A stretch of DNA of 64,000 nucleotides from Dyadobacter sp. SG02. Lineage in GTDB: Bacteria; Bacteroidota; Bacteroidia; Cytophagales; Spirosomataceae. A program made the translations under genes and the position numbers. Location of the stretch: positions 569,386 through 633,385 of the forward strand of contig NZ_FNYL01000001.1 in NCBI RefSeq assembly GCF_900109045.1. Direction: 5' to 3'. How positions within the stretch are numbered: position 1 is the stretch's first letter; the number at the start of each line of letters is the position of its first letter. This document shows positions 55,301 to 62,949 of this stretch, piece after piece. The notes under the pieces are model-generated. The model was not told the DNA's origin. It ran no database searches and was given only the letters and a program-made list of their open reading frames with translations.

Positions 55301-55862
55301 CCAGGTCGCCATCATTGTCGTAATCGAAAAATGCCGCATTGGTCGTGTGCGTCGTATCGGCAATCCCGTACTCCTTGCCCATTTCTTTGAAAACCGGCAC
55401 TTTATCTTTCCCGATGCCTTGGTTTACATACAGGAGGTTCTCGCGCTGCTGCGCTACCTTGCGCACCGACGCACACACGTAGATATCCAGCAGTTTGTCA
55501 TTGTTAATATCCACTAAGGCCACGCCCGTCGACCATTTATTTTCCGGCGCAACACCCGCTTTGTCCGTAACATCCTCGAATTTGAGGTCACCTTTATTCA
55601 AATACAGCTTGTTCGGGGAAGTGTTCCCGGTAAAATATACGTCGGGCAGGCTGTCGTTGTTGAAATCGCCCAAGGCCACGCCCCCGCCGTTGTAGACATA
55701 CTCGAATGCGAGAATATTCATCGTATCGTTTTCGGCGATACGGTTCGAAAACTGAATACCTGTCTCACCGGCAGGCAGTTCGGTAAAAGTTTTGAGTTCT
55801 TTTTTGCAGGATACAAGCAGGGTCGTCCCCACCAATACAGGAAGTAAGCGCTTCACGAACAT
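52308..55862 (-). CDS. Giant FG-GAP/VCBS-ASPIC lipoprotein (module 3)
   Basis: 1184 residues, the longest of the three. A lipoprotein signal (MFVKRLLPVLVGTTLLVSC) is followed by FG-GAP calcium loops (DFNNDSLPD, DINNDKLLD, DYDNDGDLD, DVNQDGWKD, DINNDGLVD, DFDNDGFRD, DLDNDGDLD), an ASPIC/UnbV domain at about 530-600 (RGYLSTVEP, LHFGLG, ITWPGG) and a second block (DVNGDGLED, DADRDQDLD, DYDRDGDLD, DYDNDGWPD, DFDNDGDMD, DFDQDGNLD). It is surface or periplasmic, lipid-anchored. Here the gene lies upstream of SusCD pair 3 and has its own terminator, unlike the other two modules where it lies downstream. Confidence 0.88.
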   Translation of the reverse strand: MFVKRLLPVLVGTTLLVSCKKELKTFTELPAGETGIQFSNRIAENDTMNILAFEYVYNGGGVALGDFNNDSLPDVYFTGNTSPNKLYLNKGDLKFEDVTDKAGVAPENKWSTGVALVDINNDKLLDIYVCASVRKVAQQRENLLYVNQGIGKDKVPVFKEMGKEYGIADTTHTTNAAFFDYDNDGDLDLFLIVNEMDDNNIPNKYHQKIVDGSSRRTDRLYRNDWDARLNHPVFTNVSKEAGILIEGYSLGINVTDVNQDGWKDVYITNDYLTNDLLYINNGNGTFTDKSASYFKHTSYSAMGNDVADINNDGLVDVVAVDMMPATNRRKKMMTPANSYVTYQNNDLFGYQYQVARNTLQLNMGSPVEGAHSPVFSEIGLLGGVAETDWSWTPMVTDFDNDGFRDIIITNGFPRDITDLDFMAYRSEVSSIVAPKMMLDYIPSVRIRNFAFKNNGNLGFDDVTTDWGIETPGFSNGAAYADLDNDGDLDYVVNNINDSAMVYRNNSIQLRPAESNYLRIAFKGDRYNGAGIGAIAEITYPDGKKQVAENSPYRGYLSTVEPVLHFGLGKEKALQEVKITWPGGKSQVLKHIKANQLLVVNEKDAAIVPTSAEQPVTPLFTDITGDLNVPYRHEEMDIIDFNVQKLLPHKMSQFGPALAAGDVNGDGLEDVFVGGAYLHKGRFLLQKPDGKFTVADLLPGLEGFEKTTEDMGVVLFDADRDQDLDLYIVSGSYELKEGSDALKNALYLNDGKGHFTHDSAALPAFLVNGSCVKAVDYDRDGDLDLFIGGRVEAGKYPKPVSSYILRNDSNGTGTVRFSNVTAAVAPELAGIGLVCDALWTDYDNDGWPDLLLAGEWMPLTFLKNEKGKFKKVATGLEAKKGWWGSLVAGDFDNDGDMDYIGGNLGANTLSRASESRPVSVYAKDFNNDGYFDALPTVFYKAEDGTYKEFPYNTRDDMGKQVIQVRQRFQEYSKFAEAGLPDILKPEELKDALHLSATWMKSSYIENQGGGKFALHELPVQAQFAPLFGMIADDFDQDGNLDLMLTGNDYGSEVSVGRYDAMYGLVLKGDGKGGFRPLSISESGYMAGGNMKGLVRVASSDGNRLSVTSQNRELLRFHRATRPTRKISLAAGETSVLLHLKNGKSRREEPGYGSSFLSQSSHALFLPDYVSAITVTDSQGKKRELK

Positions 55863-55913
55863 TAGCCAGGTGCAATAAGTTAGCGGAATCAGGATATTTC
55901 GAAATTAAGAAAA

Positions 55914-55939
55914 GGAGATGGCAAATGCATACCATCTCC
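55914..55939 (-). terminator. Hairpin between the 381-residue gene and VCBS gene 3
   Basis: A perfect 8-bp stem GGAGATGG/CCATCTCC with a 10-nt loop; on the minus strand it is followed by CTTTTCTTAATTT. Probably ends transcription from the gene at 56099, about 160 nt upstream. The rest of 55863-56098 is AT-rich with no other feature. Confidence 0.5.
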
Positions 55940-56098
55940 CTAAATTAGTTAGGTTTGAAATGCTTAAAGCCAGGGGTAAGTTTTCAGGAAGTCTGTTCCT
56001 GAGCTATTAACCGGCCTCTTTTTGGCATTATTTAACTAAATAATTAAACTTATACAAGTCCATATGCTAATATTTAGCAGAAGGCTAGAAATTAGTAT

Positions 56099-57244
56099 TC
56101 ACTCGTCGCGCTTCCAGTCGGCGGGGAGCAGGTTGGAGAAGCGGTCATTACCGAGATCACCCGCAATCTCAAAACCCATCGGCATTACGACCCATCCCTG
56201 CGGTGTGGTAACCATATAACCCTGCGGAAGGGTGATCTGGGTGTAAGCATAAGGCATATCGGCATAGGGCGACCTGCCGGATCTGTTCATATTAAACACT
56301 TCCAGTTGTGTAAGCGAAACCACCAGCCGCTCAGTAGGTAACTCGCCCGGCCGCACGAGCCGCATTCCGCGCACAGGCTCGATCCGGTTATGGACGTGAT
56401 TGGCAATGGTATTATAGCCATTTACACTCCTGACCGATTTAAAAATGCGGAGTGAGTCGGGAATGACCTGGAAGACCTTGAAACCTTGCTCCTGCAAACT
56501 ATCGGCCACCATGCTTGTCAGCAAATGTTTGAGAGAACCTTTATATGCTTCCTTCTGGTTCGTCCGCCACTGCTTGCGTTGGGCATCGTCTTTGGGCATG
56601 AGCAGCTCGAAACGGGTAGCGCCGCCATAATAAACTTTTCCATTGAAGTAATCGAAGTCATCAAGGTCCTGGTGAATGCGGTAACCCAATGCGTAATTCT
56701 CGATGATCAGCGGCTTGGTAGTCTGCGCGCCAAGATGCCCGTCGTCGTCCTCCGAGATTCGCAATGCTTCCGGGTTAAGTACTTTGCACAATTTGCTGAA
56801 TTTGCCCCTTCCCAACAGCTCGCGGATGATGATCTTTAAATGTTTTTCACGTTTTTTATTCTTTTTGGCAACAATAGTGACTCCTTTCAGCTCCTGGCCT
56901 TCCCGTAGTTTGAAAACTACTGTTTTGTTACCCGGCTGCTCAAACCGCAGCGTCTGCTTCACGGTTTCGTAGCCCAGGAACGACACTACCAGTTCAAGGT
57001 TTCCTATGGCCAGATTAGGCAACCGATAGTTGCCGTTTTCGTCGGAATTGGTCCCTATGGTCGAATTATTGATAAAAACATTGGCAAATGGCAGCGGTTT
57101 GCCGGTTTTTTCGTCGGTTACCTTTCCGGAAAGTGTAACGGTTCCTGCCTGCTGCGCATACATACGTGTACACATGAGCGCAGTCATGACCAATATCAGT
57201 AAGTAACGGTTAAGGGATATGCAGTTCAAAAGCGGGCGCATCAA
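56099..57244 (-). CDS. Carboxypeptidase-regulatory-like domain protein, unknown function
   Basis: 381 residues with a signal segment (SLNRYLLILVMTALMCTRMY) ending near residue 30. A carboxypeptidase-regulatory-like beta-sandwich follows (VTLSGKVTDEKTGKPLPFAN, about 37-115), the same kind of module that opens SusC proteins, but here it is attached to a 260-residue domain instead of a TonB barrel. That domain is basic at first (VAKKNKKREKHLKIIIRELL) and later rich in strands. Its family is not recognised. It ends the SusCD 4 cluster but has its own -7-like element, TATCTTTG at 57264-57271. Probably outer-membrane-facing. Confidence 0.7.
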   Translation of the reverse strand: MMRPLLNCISLNRYLLILVMTALMCTRMYAQQAGTVTLSGKVTDEKTGKPLPFANVFINNSTIGTNSDENGNYRLPNLAIGNLELVVSFLGYETVKQTLRFEQPGNKTVVFKLREGQELKGVTIVAKKNKKREKHLKIIIRELLGRGKFSKLCKVLNPEALRISEDDDGHLGAQTTKPLIIENYALGYRIHQDLDDFDYFNGKVYYGGATRFELLMPKDDAQRKQWRTNQKEAYKGSLKHLLTSMVADSLQEQGFKVFQVIPDSLRIFKSVRSVNGYNTIANHVHNRIEPVRGMRLVRPGELPTERLVVSLTQLEVFNMNRSGRSPYADMPYAYTQITLPQGYMVTTPQGWVVMPMGFEIAGDLGNDRFSNLLPADWKRDE

Positions 57245-57344
57245 TGTTCAAAGCTTTAATCCTCAAAGATAAATCAGGAGTTCGTAAACTTTGAAACGAT
57301 ACTTAAAATACCCCGCGAACGTTGCATATCCCTTTCATTTTCAA

Positions 57345-57818
57345 CTACGGCTTGGTTTTTAACGTGGCCGTCTTCTGCGACGATGCAAATGCATTATCGG
57401 CAATCACCTCGGCAAAAATGGTTGAAGTGACGTTTTTTCCCTTCGGCGCGGTAATCGGCACTTTCATGACATAGTTACGAAGCTCGGCATCATATTTCTG
57501 GGCACCCGCGGCTACCGTCGCCAGGAGTGTCTGCGGGCCGGAAGCCGTCGCGGCCGAATAGACCTTGAATTCTTTGACGGCCACTTCCGAGGTGTATTCG
57601 ATATTCACATTGACGGTACTGAGCGAATCCACCGTCGTGGTGGTTTGCAGCACGCCCGCAGCATTGTAAACTTTGGCATCTCCGAGCCATACCACCGCGA
57701 TCTGTGCTACTTTACCTTCACTGACCAGCAGTTCTTCAAACAAGTCGGGTTCTTCGTAGCAGCTGGTGAGCAGCACCGGGGTCAGGCAGGCCAGGATATA
57801 TTTCAGGATCAGTTTCAT
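57345..57818 (-). CDS. Small lipoprotein of SusCD cluster 4
   Basis: 157 residues from the ATG at 57818 (MKLILKYILACLTPVLLTSC), which gives a clean lipobox LLTSC; the frame is open further but overlaps SusD 4. The mature part (VYNAAGVLQTTTTVDSLSTV, VAVKEFKVYSAATASG, KVPITAPKGKNVTSTIFAEV) looks like one or two Ig-like beta-sandwiches. Such small lipoproteins behind SusD often act as extra surface glycan-binding proteins, but no family is recognised. Starts 20 nt after the SusD 4 stop. Confidence 0.7.
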   Translation of the reverse strand: MKLILKYILACLTPVLLTSCYEEPDLFEELLVSEGKVAQIAVVWLGDAKVYNAAGVLQTTTTVDSLSTVNVNIEYTSEVAVKEFKVYSAATASGPQTLLATVAAGAQKYDAELRNYVMKVPITAPKGKNVTSTIFAEVIADNAFASSQKTATLKTKP

Positions 57819-57838
57819 GATATTTCTGTTTATAAAAT

Positions 57839-59257
57839 CTATTTGTTGATCAGCCACATGCTCACTTCCGGGTCTTTCTGGTTAGCCAGCACGGTTTTGG
57901 AGTTCCGGGTAATCTCCGTATCAGGATATTTCATCCGCTGGATGCGCTTTCCCTGCAAATCAGGGTTGGGATTGGTCGGCATCGGGAAATCGAAGTAATC
58001 GTATTTGCGGATGTCGGTCCAGGCGTCGCCGATGAGCAACATGGATTTGAATTTCTCCGTCACGATCTGCTTCGCTGTCAATTTTGAAGCGCCGGTATCG
58101 ACCTTCGGATCTTTCAGGAACTTGTCGATATCCGTCTGCTCTACCCCTACCTTCTTCATATTGGCGGAAATCATTTCCTGATAAGCGGCATATCCGGCCG
58201 CCGATGTACCTCCCCCGGCATTCTGCGCTAGCCTGGCCTCCGCCTCGATCCCTTTCAGCTCCGAGTAAGTCATCATCACCAACGGCGAGTCGATATTCGA
58301 ATGCCAGGCCTTACTGTTCAAATCGACCGTGGAGCCGCTGCCTGAGCCCGGTACCACGCCCGAATAAACCGTCTGGTTGTTCTTCAAACCAATCACTTTC
58401 GACAACCGCGGGTCCGTAACGCCCTGTGTAGTGCCATTGAAAAGATCGACGATCGTATTCGTAAATGTGACCGTGAGATTGCCGGTAGTATTCGGGATAG
58501 CCACCTTACTGTACCAGGGACTCAGATTTTTGGAATTGTATTGTAATTGAAAATCATCTTCATTACCCTTCATTCCTTTTTCCAAAGAAGACAGCGCGCC
58601 TTGCGCAGCTTGTTGCGGATTCCGTAGCGAGCCGTGCCAGACGTACCGTGCACGCAACGAATAGGCCAGCCGGGACCATTTGGCAAGGTCGCCCTTATAA
58701 ATGAGGTCGTCCTCACCGGGTTTCGCGCCCGTATTGCCTCCAAGTTCGGTCACCGCTTCGTCCAGTAATTTGAGAATGGTCGCGTACACCTGCTCCTGCG
58801 TATCGTACGCGGGCGCGAAGTTTTTCTGGTCGGCCTGGCTGTAAGGCACATTCTCCCAACTGACGGTCGCCACGCCGAGGTTGTAAGCGATCAGCACTTT
58901 TGCAATGCCCACGTAAGCCGGGGAGCCTTCCTCCTGCCCTTTTTTGATGATCGCATTGAGCTGCGGCAATGCATACAGGTACAGGTTCGACCAGCCGAGC
59001 GTGTTGTCCGTCTCCGCATATGTGTCGATCCCGTTCGCTCCCAGCGCGCTGCCAAGTTGCTGCGCATACTGGCAGGCCACAAAGGCCTGCTGAAAACTTG
59101 CTTCGGCCGTGTAAAACTGCGCAGTGGGCAGTAGTTCCTGCATGGTGGCGTCGCCTTTCAGGGTTTCGTCCGTGTTAACGTCCAGGAATTTATCGCAGGC
59201 CGTTAGCAGCAAGCCCAGCAAAGGCAGCATTTTGAATATGTATCTGATATTTTTCAT
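57839..59257 (-). CDS. SusD/RagB-like nutrient-binding lipoprotein (pair 4)
   Basis: 472 residues with lipobox LLLTAC, then DKFLDVNTDETLKGDATMQE, the SusD-like_2 pattern. Conserved helices include AYNLGVATVSWENVPYSQA, YDTQEQVYATILKLLDEAV and LAKWSRLAYSLRARYVWHGS. It is shorter than the other three. It is a surface lid for SusC 4, whose stop lies 6 nt upstream, and is followed by a small lipoprotein. Substrate unknown. Confidence 0.9.
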   Translation of the reverse strand: MKNIRYIFKMLPLLGLLLTACDKFLDVNTDETLKGDATMQELLPTAQFYTAEASFQQAFVACQYAQQLGSALGANGIDTYAETDNTLGWSNLYLYALPQLNAIIKKGQEEGSPAYVGIAKVLIAYNLGVATVSWENVPYSQADQKNFAPAYDTQEQVYATILKLLDEAVTELGGNTGAKPGEDDLIYKGDLAKWSRLAYSLRARYVWHGSLRNPQQAAQGALSSLEKGMKGNEDDFQLQYNSKNLSPWYSKVAIPNTTGNLTVTFTNTIVDLFNGTTQGVTDPRLSKVIGLKNNQTVYSGVVPGSGSGSTVDLNSKAWHSNIDSPLVMMTYSELKGIEAEARLAQNAGGGTSAAGYAAYQEMISANMKKVGVEQTDIDKFLKDPKVDTGASKLTAKQIVTEKFKSMLLIGDAWTDIRKYDYFDFPMPTNPNPDLQGKRIQRMKYPDTEITRNSKTVLANQKDPEVSMWLINK

Positions 59258-59263
59258 GTTTTC

Positions 59264-62200
59264 CTAGAAATTAACATTGACACCCAACTGAAAACTGCGT
59301 GTAGCCGGATTATTCCGCCCCACAAAACCGATGATATTGGTACCCGAGCCAAATGTGAGGGCTTCCGGATCATACCCGCGGAAAGGGGTATTCAAAAACA
59401 GGTTGGTACCCGTAAAATTGAACCGCACGCCGCCTTTGAACACCGTTTTGGCCAATGCCGCTTTGGGAATCGAGTACGACAGGCCCACGGTCCGCAACCG
59501 GAACCACGAGCCGTCCTGGATATTGAACTGCGCCGAATTGCCCATGTAACGCGCCGTCGAGGGGTTATAGAATGCGTCGTCGAGTACGACCGACTTGGTA
59601 TTCGGCACGTAGGTCACCGAGTTGTCGGCGCCCTTTTGCTCCACTACTCCTTTGAATACCACCCGCTCGTAACGCCGTTCGGTAATCCCGATCGACCCCG
59701 AGCGAAATGCGTTGCGTTCGCCGAGATCGACCACATCGCCGCCCTGCCGCCATTCGAGCAGGAACGAGAGGCTTAATCCTCGGTAATTGAAAGTGTTGGT
59801 GAGGCCGGCTGTCCAGTCAGGCAATGCATTGCCCCAGGGCACGGTTACCTGGCTGGTAAGTGGGAAACCATTCGATTGAATGAGCAGCTGACCGTCCGGC
59901 GCGCGCAGGTAATCGAGGCCCCACAGTTCGCCGAGCTTGCTACCCTCGCGCACTTTGAGTACACCGCGACTGCCGTTATCGAAATAGGAGATTTCTTCAA
60001 GCTCGTCCGGCATTTCGATCACCTTTCCTGACATTTTGGTAAAATTCAATGACATATCCCAGGTGAACCGGGCCGTGGTCACCGGCTTGAAAGTGGCCAG
60101 TAACTCGATGCCCTTGTTACGGATCAAACCGATATTGGTATAGTAAAATGAATACCCCGACACATTCGAGACGGGCGCCCGGACGATCTGGTCCTTGCTG
60201 TCCATCGTGAAATAGGTGGCGTCGAGCATGAGCCGGTTGCTGAAAAAGCGCAGCTCGGTACCGAATTCGATGGAAGTGGTGCGCTCGGGTTTGAGATTAT
60301 CCGCAGCGGTGGTGGAGCGGCGGATGTATCCCGGCACCGTATTTCCGAATGGGAAGTTATCCGCGAGCTCGTAATACACGCCTATCACGTACGGGTCCGT
60401 GCCCTTGCCTACCTGCGCCCACGACGCTCGCAACTTTCCGTAGCTGAGGATATTGTTTTTGGGCAGGTTTTCGGTAAAAATATACCCGGCGCTGAATGAA
60501 GGGTAAAAGAACGAGTTATTCGCTTTCGGCAACGTGGAAACGATGTCGTTCCGGCCGGTGGCATTCAGGTAAAGCACGTCCTTGTAACTCAGCTTGGCAT
60601 CCGCGAAGAAGCTCACGATCCGGTATTCGAGCGGCGAGTAGAAGCGCTTTTGCTGGTTCCGGTAGCTGCTGATCTCGTCGGTAAACGGTGCTTTCCAGCC
60701 TTCGCCACGTTCATAATAACTATCGGGCCGCTTGCTGCCTACCACCGAGTTGCCGACCATCAGCGAGCCATTCCAGCTTTCGTTGAGCTGCTTCGTGGCC
60801 GTCACATATAAATTGGAGTTGATTTCGCGGTAATTGATATTTTCCTTGATCAAAAAGCCCTTCACCGCGGTGCCGACATCGAAAGTACTGTCGACCTGCC
60901 GCTTCCGGCGCTCGTTGAAGGCGTCCATCGTGATCTGGTATTTGGCGGAAAGCCAGTCGGTAATGTTGTAGTTCAATGTCAAATCCGCGATGTACCGGTT
61001 CACGGCATCGATCCGCGGGCTCTTCTTGACGAGGTAAACCGGGTTATCCGTAAAACCGGGCAGCAGGTTTTTGTACGACCCGTCGGGGTTCAGGTAATCG
61101 TTTACGTCGTAAGTATTCGGCCAGTAGGATAATGCGCTGAATATCGATTTGTCGCCGGCCGGCGGGCGTTTTCCACCGGATCGGATGTAGTTGAATGAAC
61201 CCGAGGCTGAAAAGCGTTTCGTGAAATTATAGGTACCGGCGATTTTGGCGGAAGTCCTTTCGAAATGCGTGGCCGGAACAATGCCCTGCTGATAGTTATG
61301 GCCTGCGGAGACGTAAATGCTCCCCTTTTCGCTTCCTTTGGTCAGGCTGATATTGTTGTTGGTGCGAAAGCCGGTCTGGTAAAAGCCACGGAAGTTGTCG
61401 TAGATACGGTCGGTGGTGTTGCCGATCACCGACGGCCCGAACGATTGATAGGGCGTCCGCTGGCGCACTTCGGTCGGTGAAATGAACTCTCCGAACCGCC
61501 CTTGCAGGAAGCGCGTCTGTATGTCGGGCGATTTGCCCAGCACATCCACACCGCCCGACAGCGATACCGAAACATTCAGCTTACCCGACTTACCGCGTTT
61601 GGTGGTAATGATAATGGCCCCATTGGAAGCGCGCAAACCATAAAGTGCCGTTGCGGCAGGACCTTTCAGGACAGAAATGCTTTCGACGTCGTCGGGATTA
61701 ATGTCGGCAGCGCGGTTGGTATTCGCAAACTGCTCGGAGGCGCCGGGTGAAGCGGAGCCTGCACTGGGCAGCGGGCTTCCGGCGGTGGTGGCATTGCTGA
61801 TGATAATGCCGTCGATCACAAACAGGGGCTGGTTATCGGCGCTCCCGCTGAGCGAGGTAATGCCCCTGAGGATGATATTCACCCCTGCCCCTGGCGCTCC
61901 ACCCGAACCGGTGATCACCGCGCCGGCAATCTTGCCCTGCAATGCTCCCACCATATTCGGATTGCCCGATTCCCTGATTTCATCGGAACGGATCGATTGC
62001 ACCGAGTAACCGATTGCCCGCTTTTCCTGCGTTTGCCCGAGCGCGGTCACTACCACCTCGTCCAGCATTGCTACGTCGGCTTCCATTTGCACATTCAGCG
62101 TGCTCTCGCCTCCGCGGGTTATCTCTTGCTTTTTAAAACCGATGAAGCTGAAAACGAGTACCGTACCCGGGTCAACATAAATCGAATACCTTCCATTCGC

Positions 62201-62380
62201 ATCGGTCAAAGTGCCATGGGATGTCCCCTTGGCACTCACACTTACACCGGGAATTTCAATTCCGTCCTTGTCCGTGACTTTACCAGCCACCGACCCATCT
62301 TGCGCCTGCGCGACATTCCGGCAGAATACTGCCAACAGGCACAGCAACATCAGGTTGTTGTGAAGTAATTTTTCCATCAT
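59264..62380 (-). CDS. SusC/RagA-family TonB-linked outer-membrane transporter (pair 4)
   Basis: 1038 residues. Signal peptide ending NVAQAQ (about 27), carboxypeptidase-regulatory-like domain (VAGKVTDKDGIEIPGVSV), the LDEVVVTALGQTQEKRAIGY segment, plug (IILRGITSLSGSADNQPLFV, NPDDVESISVLKGPAATALY), then the barrel ending RSFQLGVNVNF. No STN domain. With SusD 4 and the small lipoprotein it makes one import unit. It is divergent from the blaI-like gene 167 bp away; no clean -7 element was found for it. Confidence 0.92.
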   Translation of the reverse strand: MMEKLLHNNLMLLCLLAVFCRNVAQAQDGSVAGKVTDKDGIEIPGVSVSAKGTSHGTLTDANGRYSIYVDPGTVLVFSFIGFKKQEITRGGESTLNVQMEADVAMLDEVVVTALGQTQEKRAIGYSVQSIRSDEIRESGNPNMVGALQGKIAGAVITGSGGAPGAGVNIILRGITSLSGSADNQPLFVIDGIIISNATTAGSPLPSAGSASPGASEQFANTNRAADINPDDVESISVLKGPAATALYGLRASNGAIIITTKRGKSGKLNVSVSLSGGVDVLGKSPDIQTRFLQGRFGEFISPTEVRQRTPYQSFGPSVIGNTTDRIYDNFRGFYQTGFRTNNNISLTKGSEKGSIYVSAGHNYQQGIVPATHFERTSAKIAGTYNFTKRFSASGSFNYIRSGGKRPPAGDKSIFSALSYWPNTYDVNDYLNPDGSYKNLLPGFTDNPVYLVKKSPRIDAVNRYIADLTLNYNITDWLSAKYQITMDAFNERRKRQVDSTFDVGTAVKGFLIKENINYREINSNLYVTATKQLNESWNGSLMVGNSVVGSKRPDSYYERGEGWKAPFTDEISSYRNQQKRFYSPLEYRIVSFFADAKLSYKDVLYLNATGRNDIVSTLPKANNSFFYPSFSAGYIFTENLPKNNILSYGKLRASWAQVGKGTDPYVIGVYYELADNFPFGNTVPGYIRRSTTAADNLKPERTTSIEFGTELRFFSNRLMLDATYFTMDSKDQIVRAPVSNVSGYSFYYTNIGLIRNKGIELLATFKPVTTARFTWDMSLNFTKMSGKVIEMPDELEEISYFDNGSRGVLKVREGSKLGELWGLDYLRAPDGQLLIQSNGFPLTSQVTVPWGNALPDWTAGLTNTFNYRGLSLSFLLEWRQGGDVVDLGERNAFRSGSIGITERRYERVVFKGVVEQKGADNSVTYVPNTKSVVLDDAFYNPSTARYMGNSAQFNIQDGSWFRLRTVGLSYSIPKAALAKTVFKGGVRFNFTGTNLFLNTPFRGYDPEALTFGSGTNIIGFVGRNNPATRSFQLGVNVNF

Positions 62381-62507
62381 AATTAGTTAGGTGTCGTTAT
62401 ATGATAAATGTAATTTACTATCCATTCTTTAAAAAATATCACTTTAAGTCCCAATAAGACAACAAAAGGTAACATATGAGTTAGCCTGCGGCACAATTAC
62501 TAGAAAA

Positions 62508-62533
62508 ATAGTTTGTTAACTATAAAAATAGTT
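62508..62533 (+). promoter_or_regulatory. Probable BlaI-type operator with three half-sites
   Basis: ATAGTT, 4 nt, AACTAT, 4 nt, ATAGTT: two overlapping perfect inverted repeats sharing the middle half-site, ending 14 nt before the start of the BlaI-type repressor gene. The spacing and position suit autoregulation by a dimeric winged-helix repressor. A TTTG inside the first spacer (62512-62515) may be the -33 element, so binding would block the promoter. Confidence 0.6.
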
Positions 62534-62547
62534 TACATATTTACGGC

Positions 62548-62916
62548 ATGGAACTTGAAAAGCTCACCAACAAGGAAGAGGAAGTAATGCAAGTGCTTTG
62601 GAAGCTCGGCGCTGCATTCGTGAAAGACATGCTTCCGCTTTTCATCGAACCGAGGCTGCATTACAATACCGTTTCGACCATTATCCGGAATCTGGAAGAA
62701 AAAGGTTATGTATCGCACCGGCAGTTCGGGAACACGTATGAATATTTCCCGGTCGTGAAGCAGGAGGATTACCAGAACCATTTTGTACTGGGCAAGGTCG
62801 TTGGAGGGTATTTCAATGATTCTTACAAAGACCTCGTGGCCTATTTCGCGAAGCAGGAGAAAGTGACCCCGGACGATCTGCGCGAGATCATCCGGATGAT
62901 CGAAGAAGGAGAGTAG
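62548..62916 (+). CDS. BlaI/MecI/CopY family transcriptional repressor
   Basis: 122 residues, normal length. The N-terminal winged helix reads LTNKEEEVMQVLWKLGAAFV, then LHYNTVSTIIRNLEEKGYVS (recognition helix and wing) and HRQFGNTYEYFPVV. The C-terminal helices (about 75-120) form the dimer. Family members repress until a partner M56 sensor protease cleaves or releases them. The partner gene starts 33 nt downstream, and a likely operator lies just upstream. Not necessarily about beta-lactams: no beta-lactamase gene is visible. Confidence 0.92.
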   Translation: MELEKLTNKEEEVMQVLWKLGAAFVKDMLPLFIEPRLHYNTVSTIIRNLEEKGYVSHRQFGNTYEYFPVVKQEDYQNHFVLGKVVGGYFNDSYKDLVAYFAKQEKVTPDDLREIIRMIEEGE

Positions 62917-62949
62917 AGTTTTGATGTAACACATTAATCCGCCGACTTT

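Noticed and set aside
4980..55862. Type IX secretion C-terminal sorting domain on the VCBS proteins
   Set aside because: Their C-termini end in propeller-like sequence; two have lipoprotein signals, and no typical sorting-domain pattern is visible.
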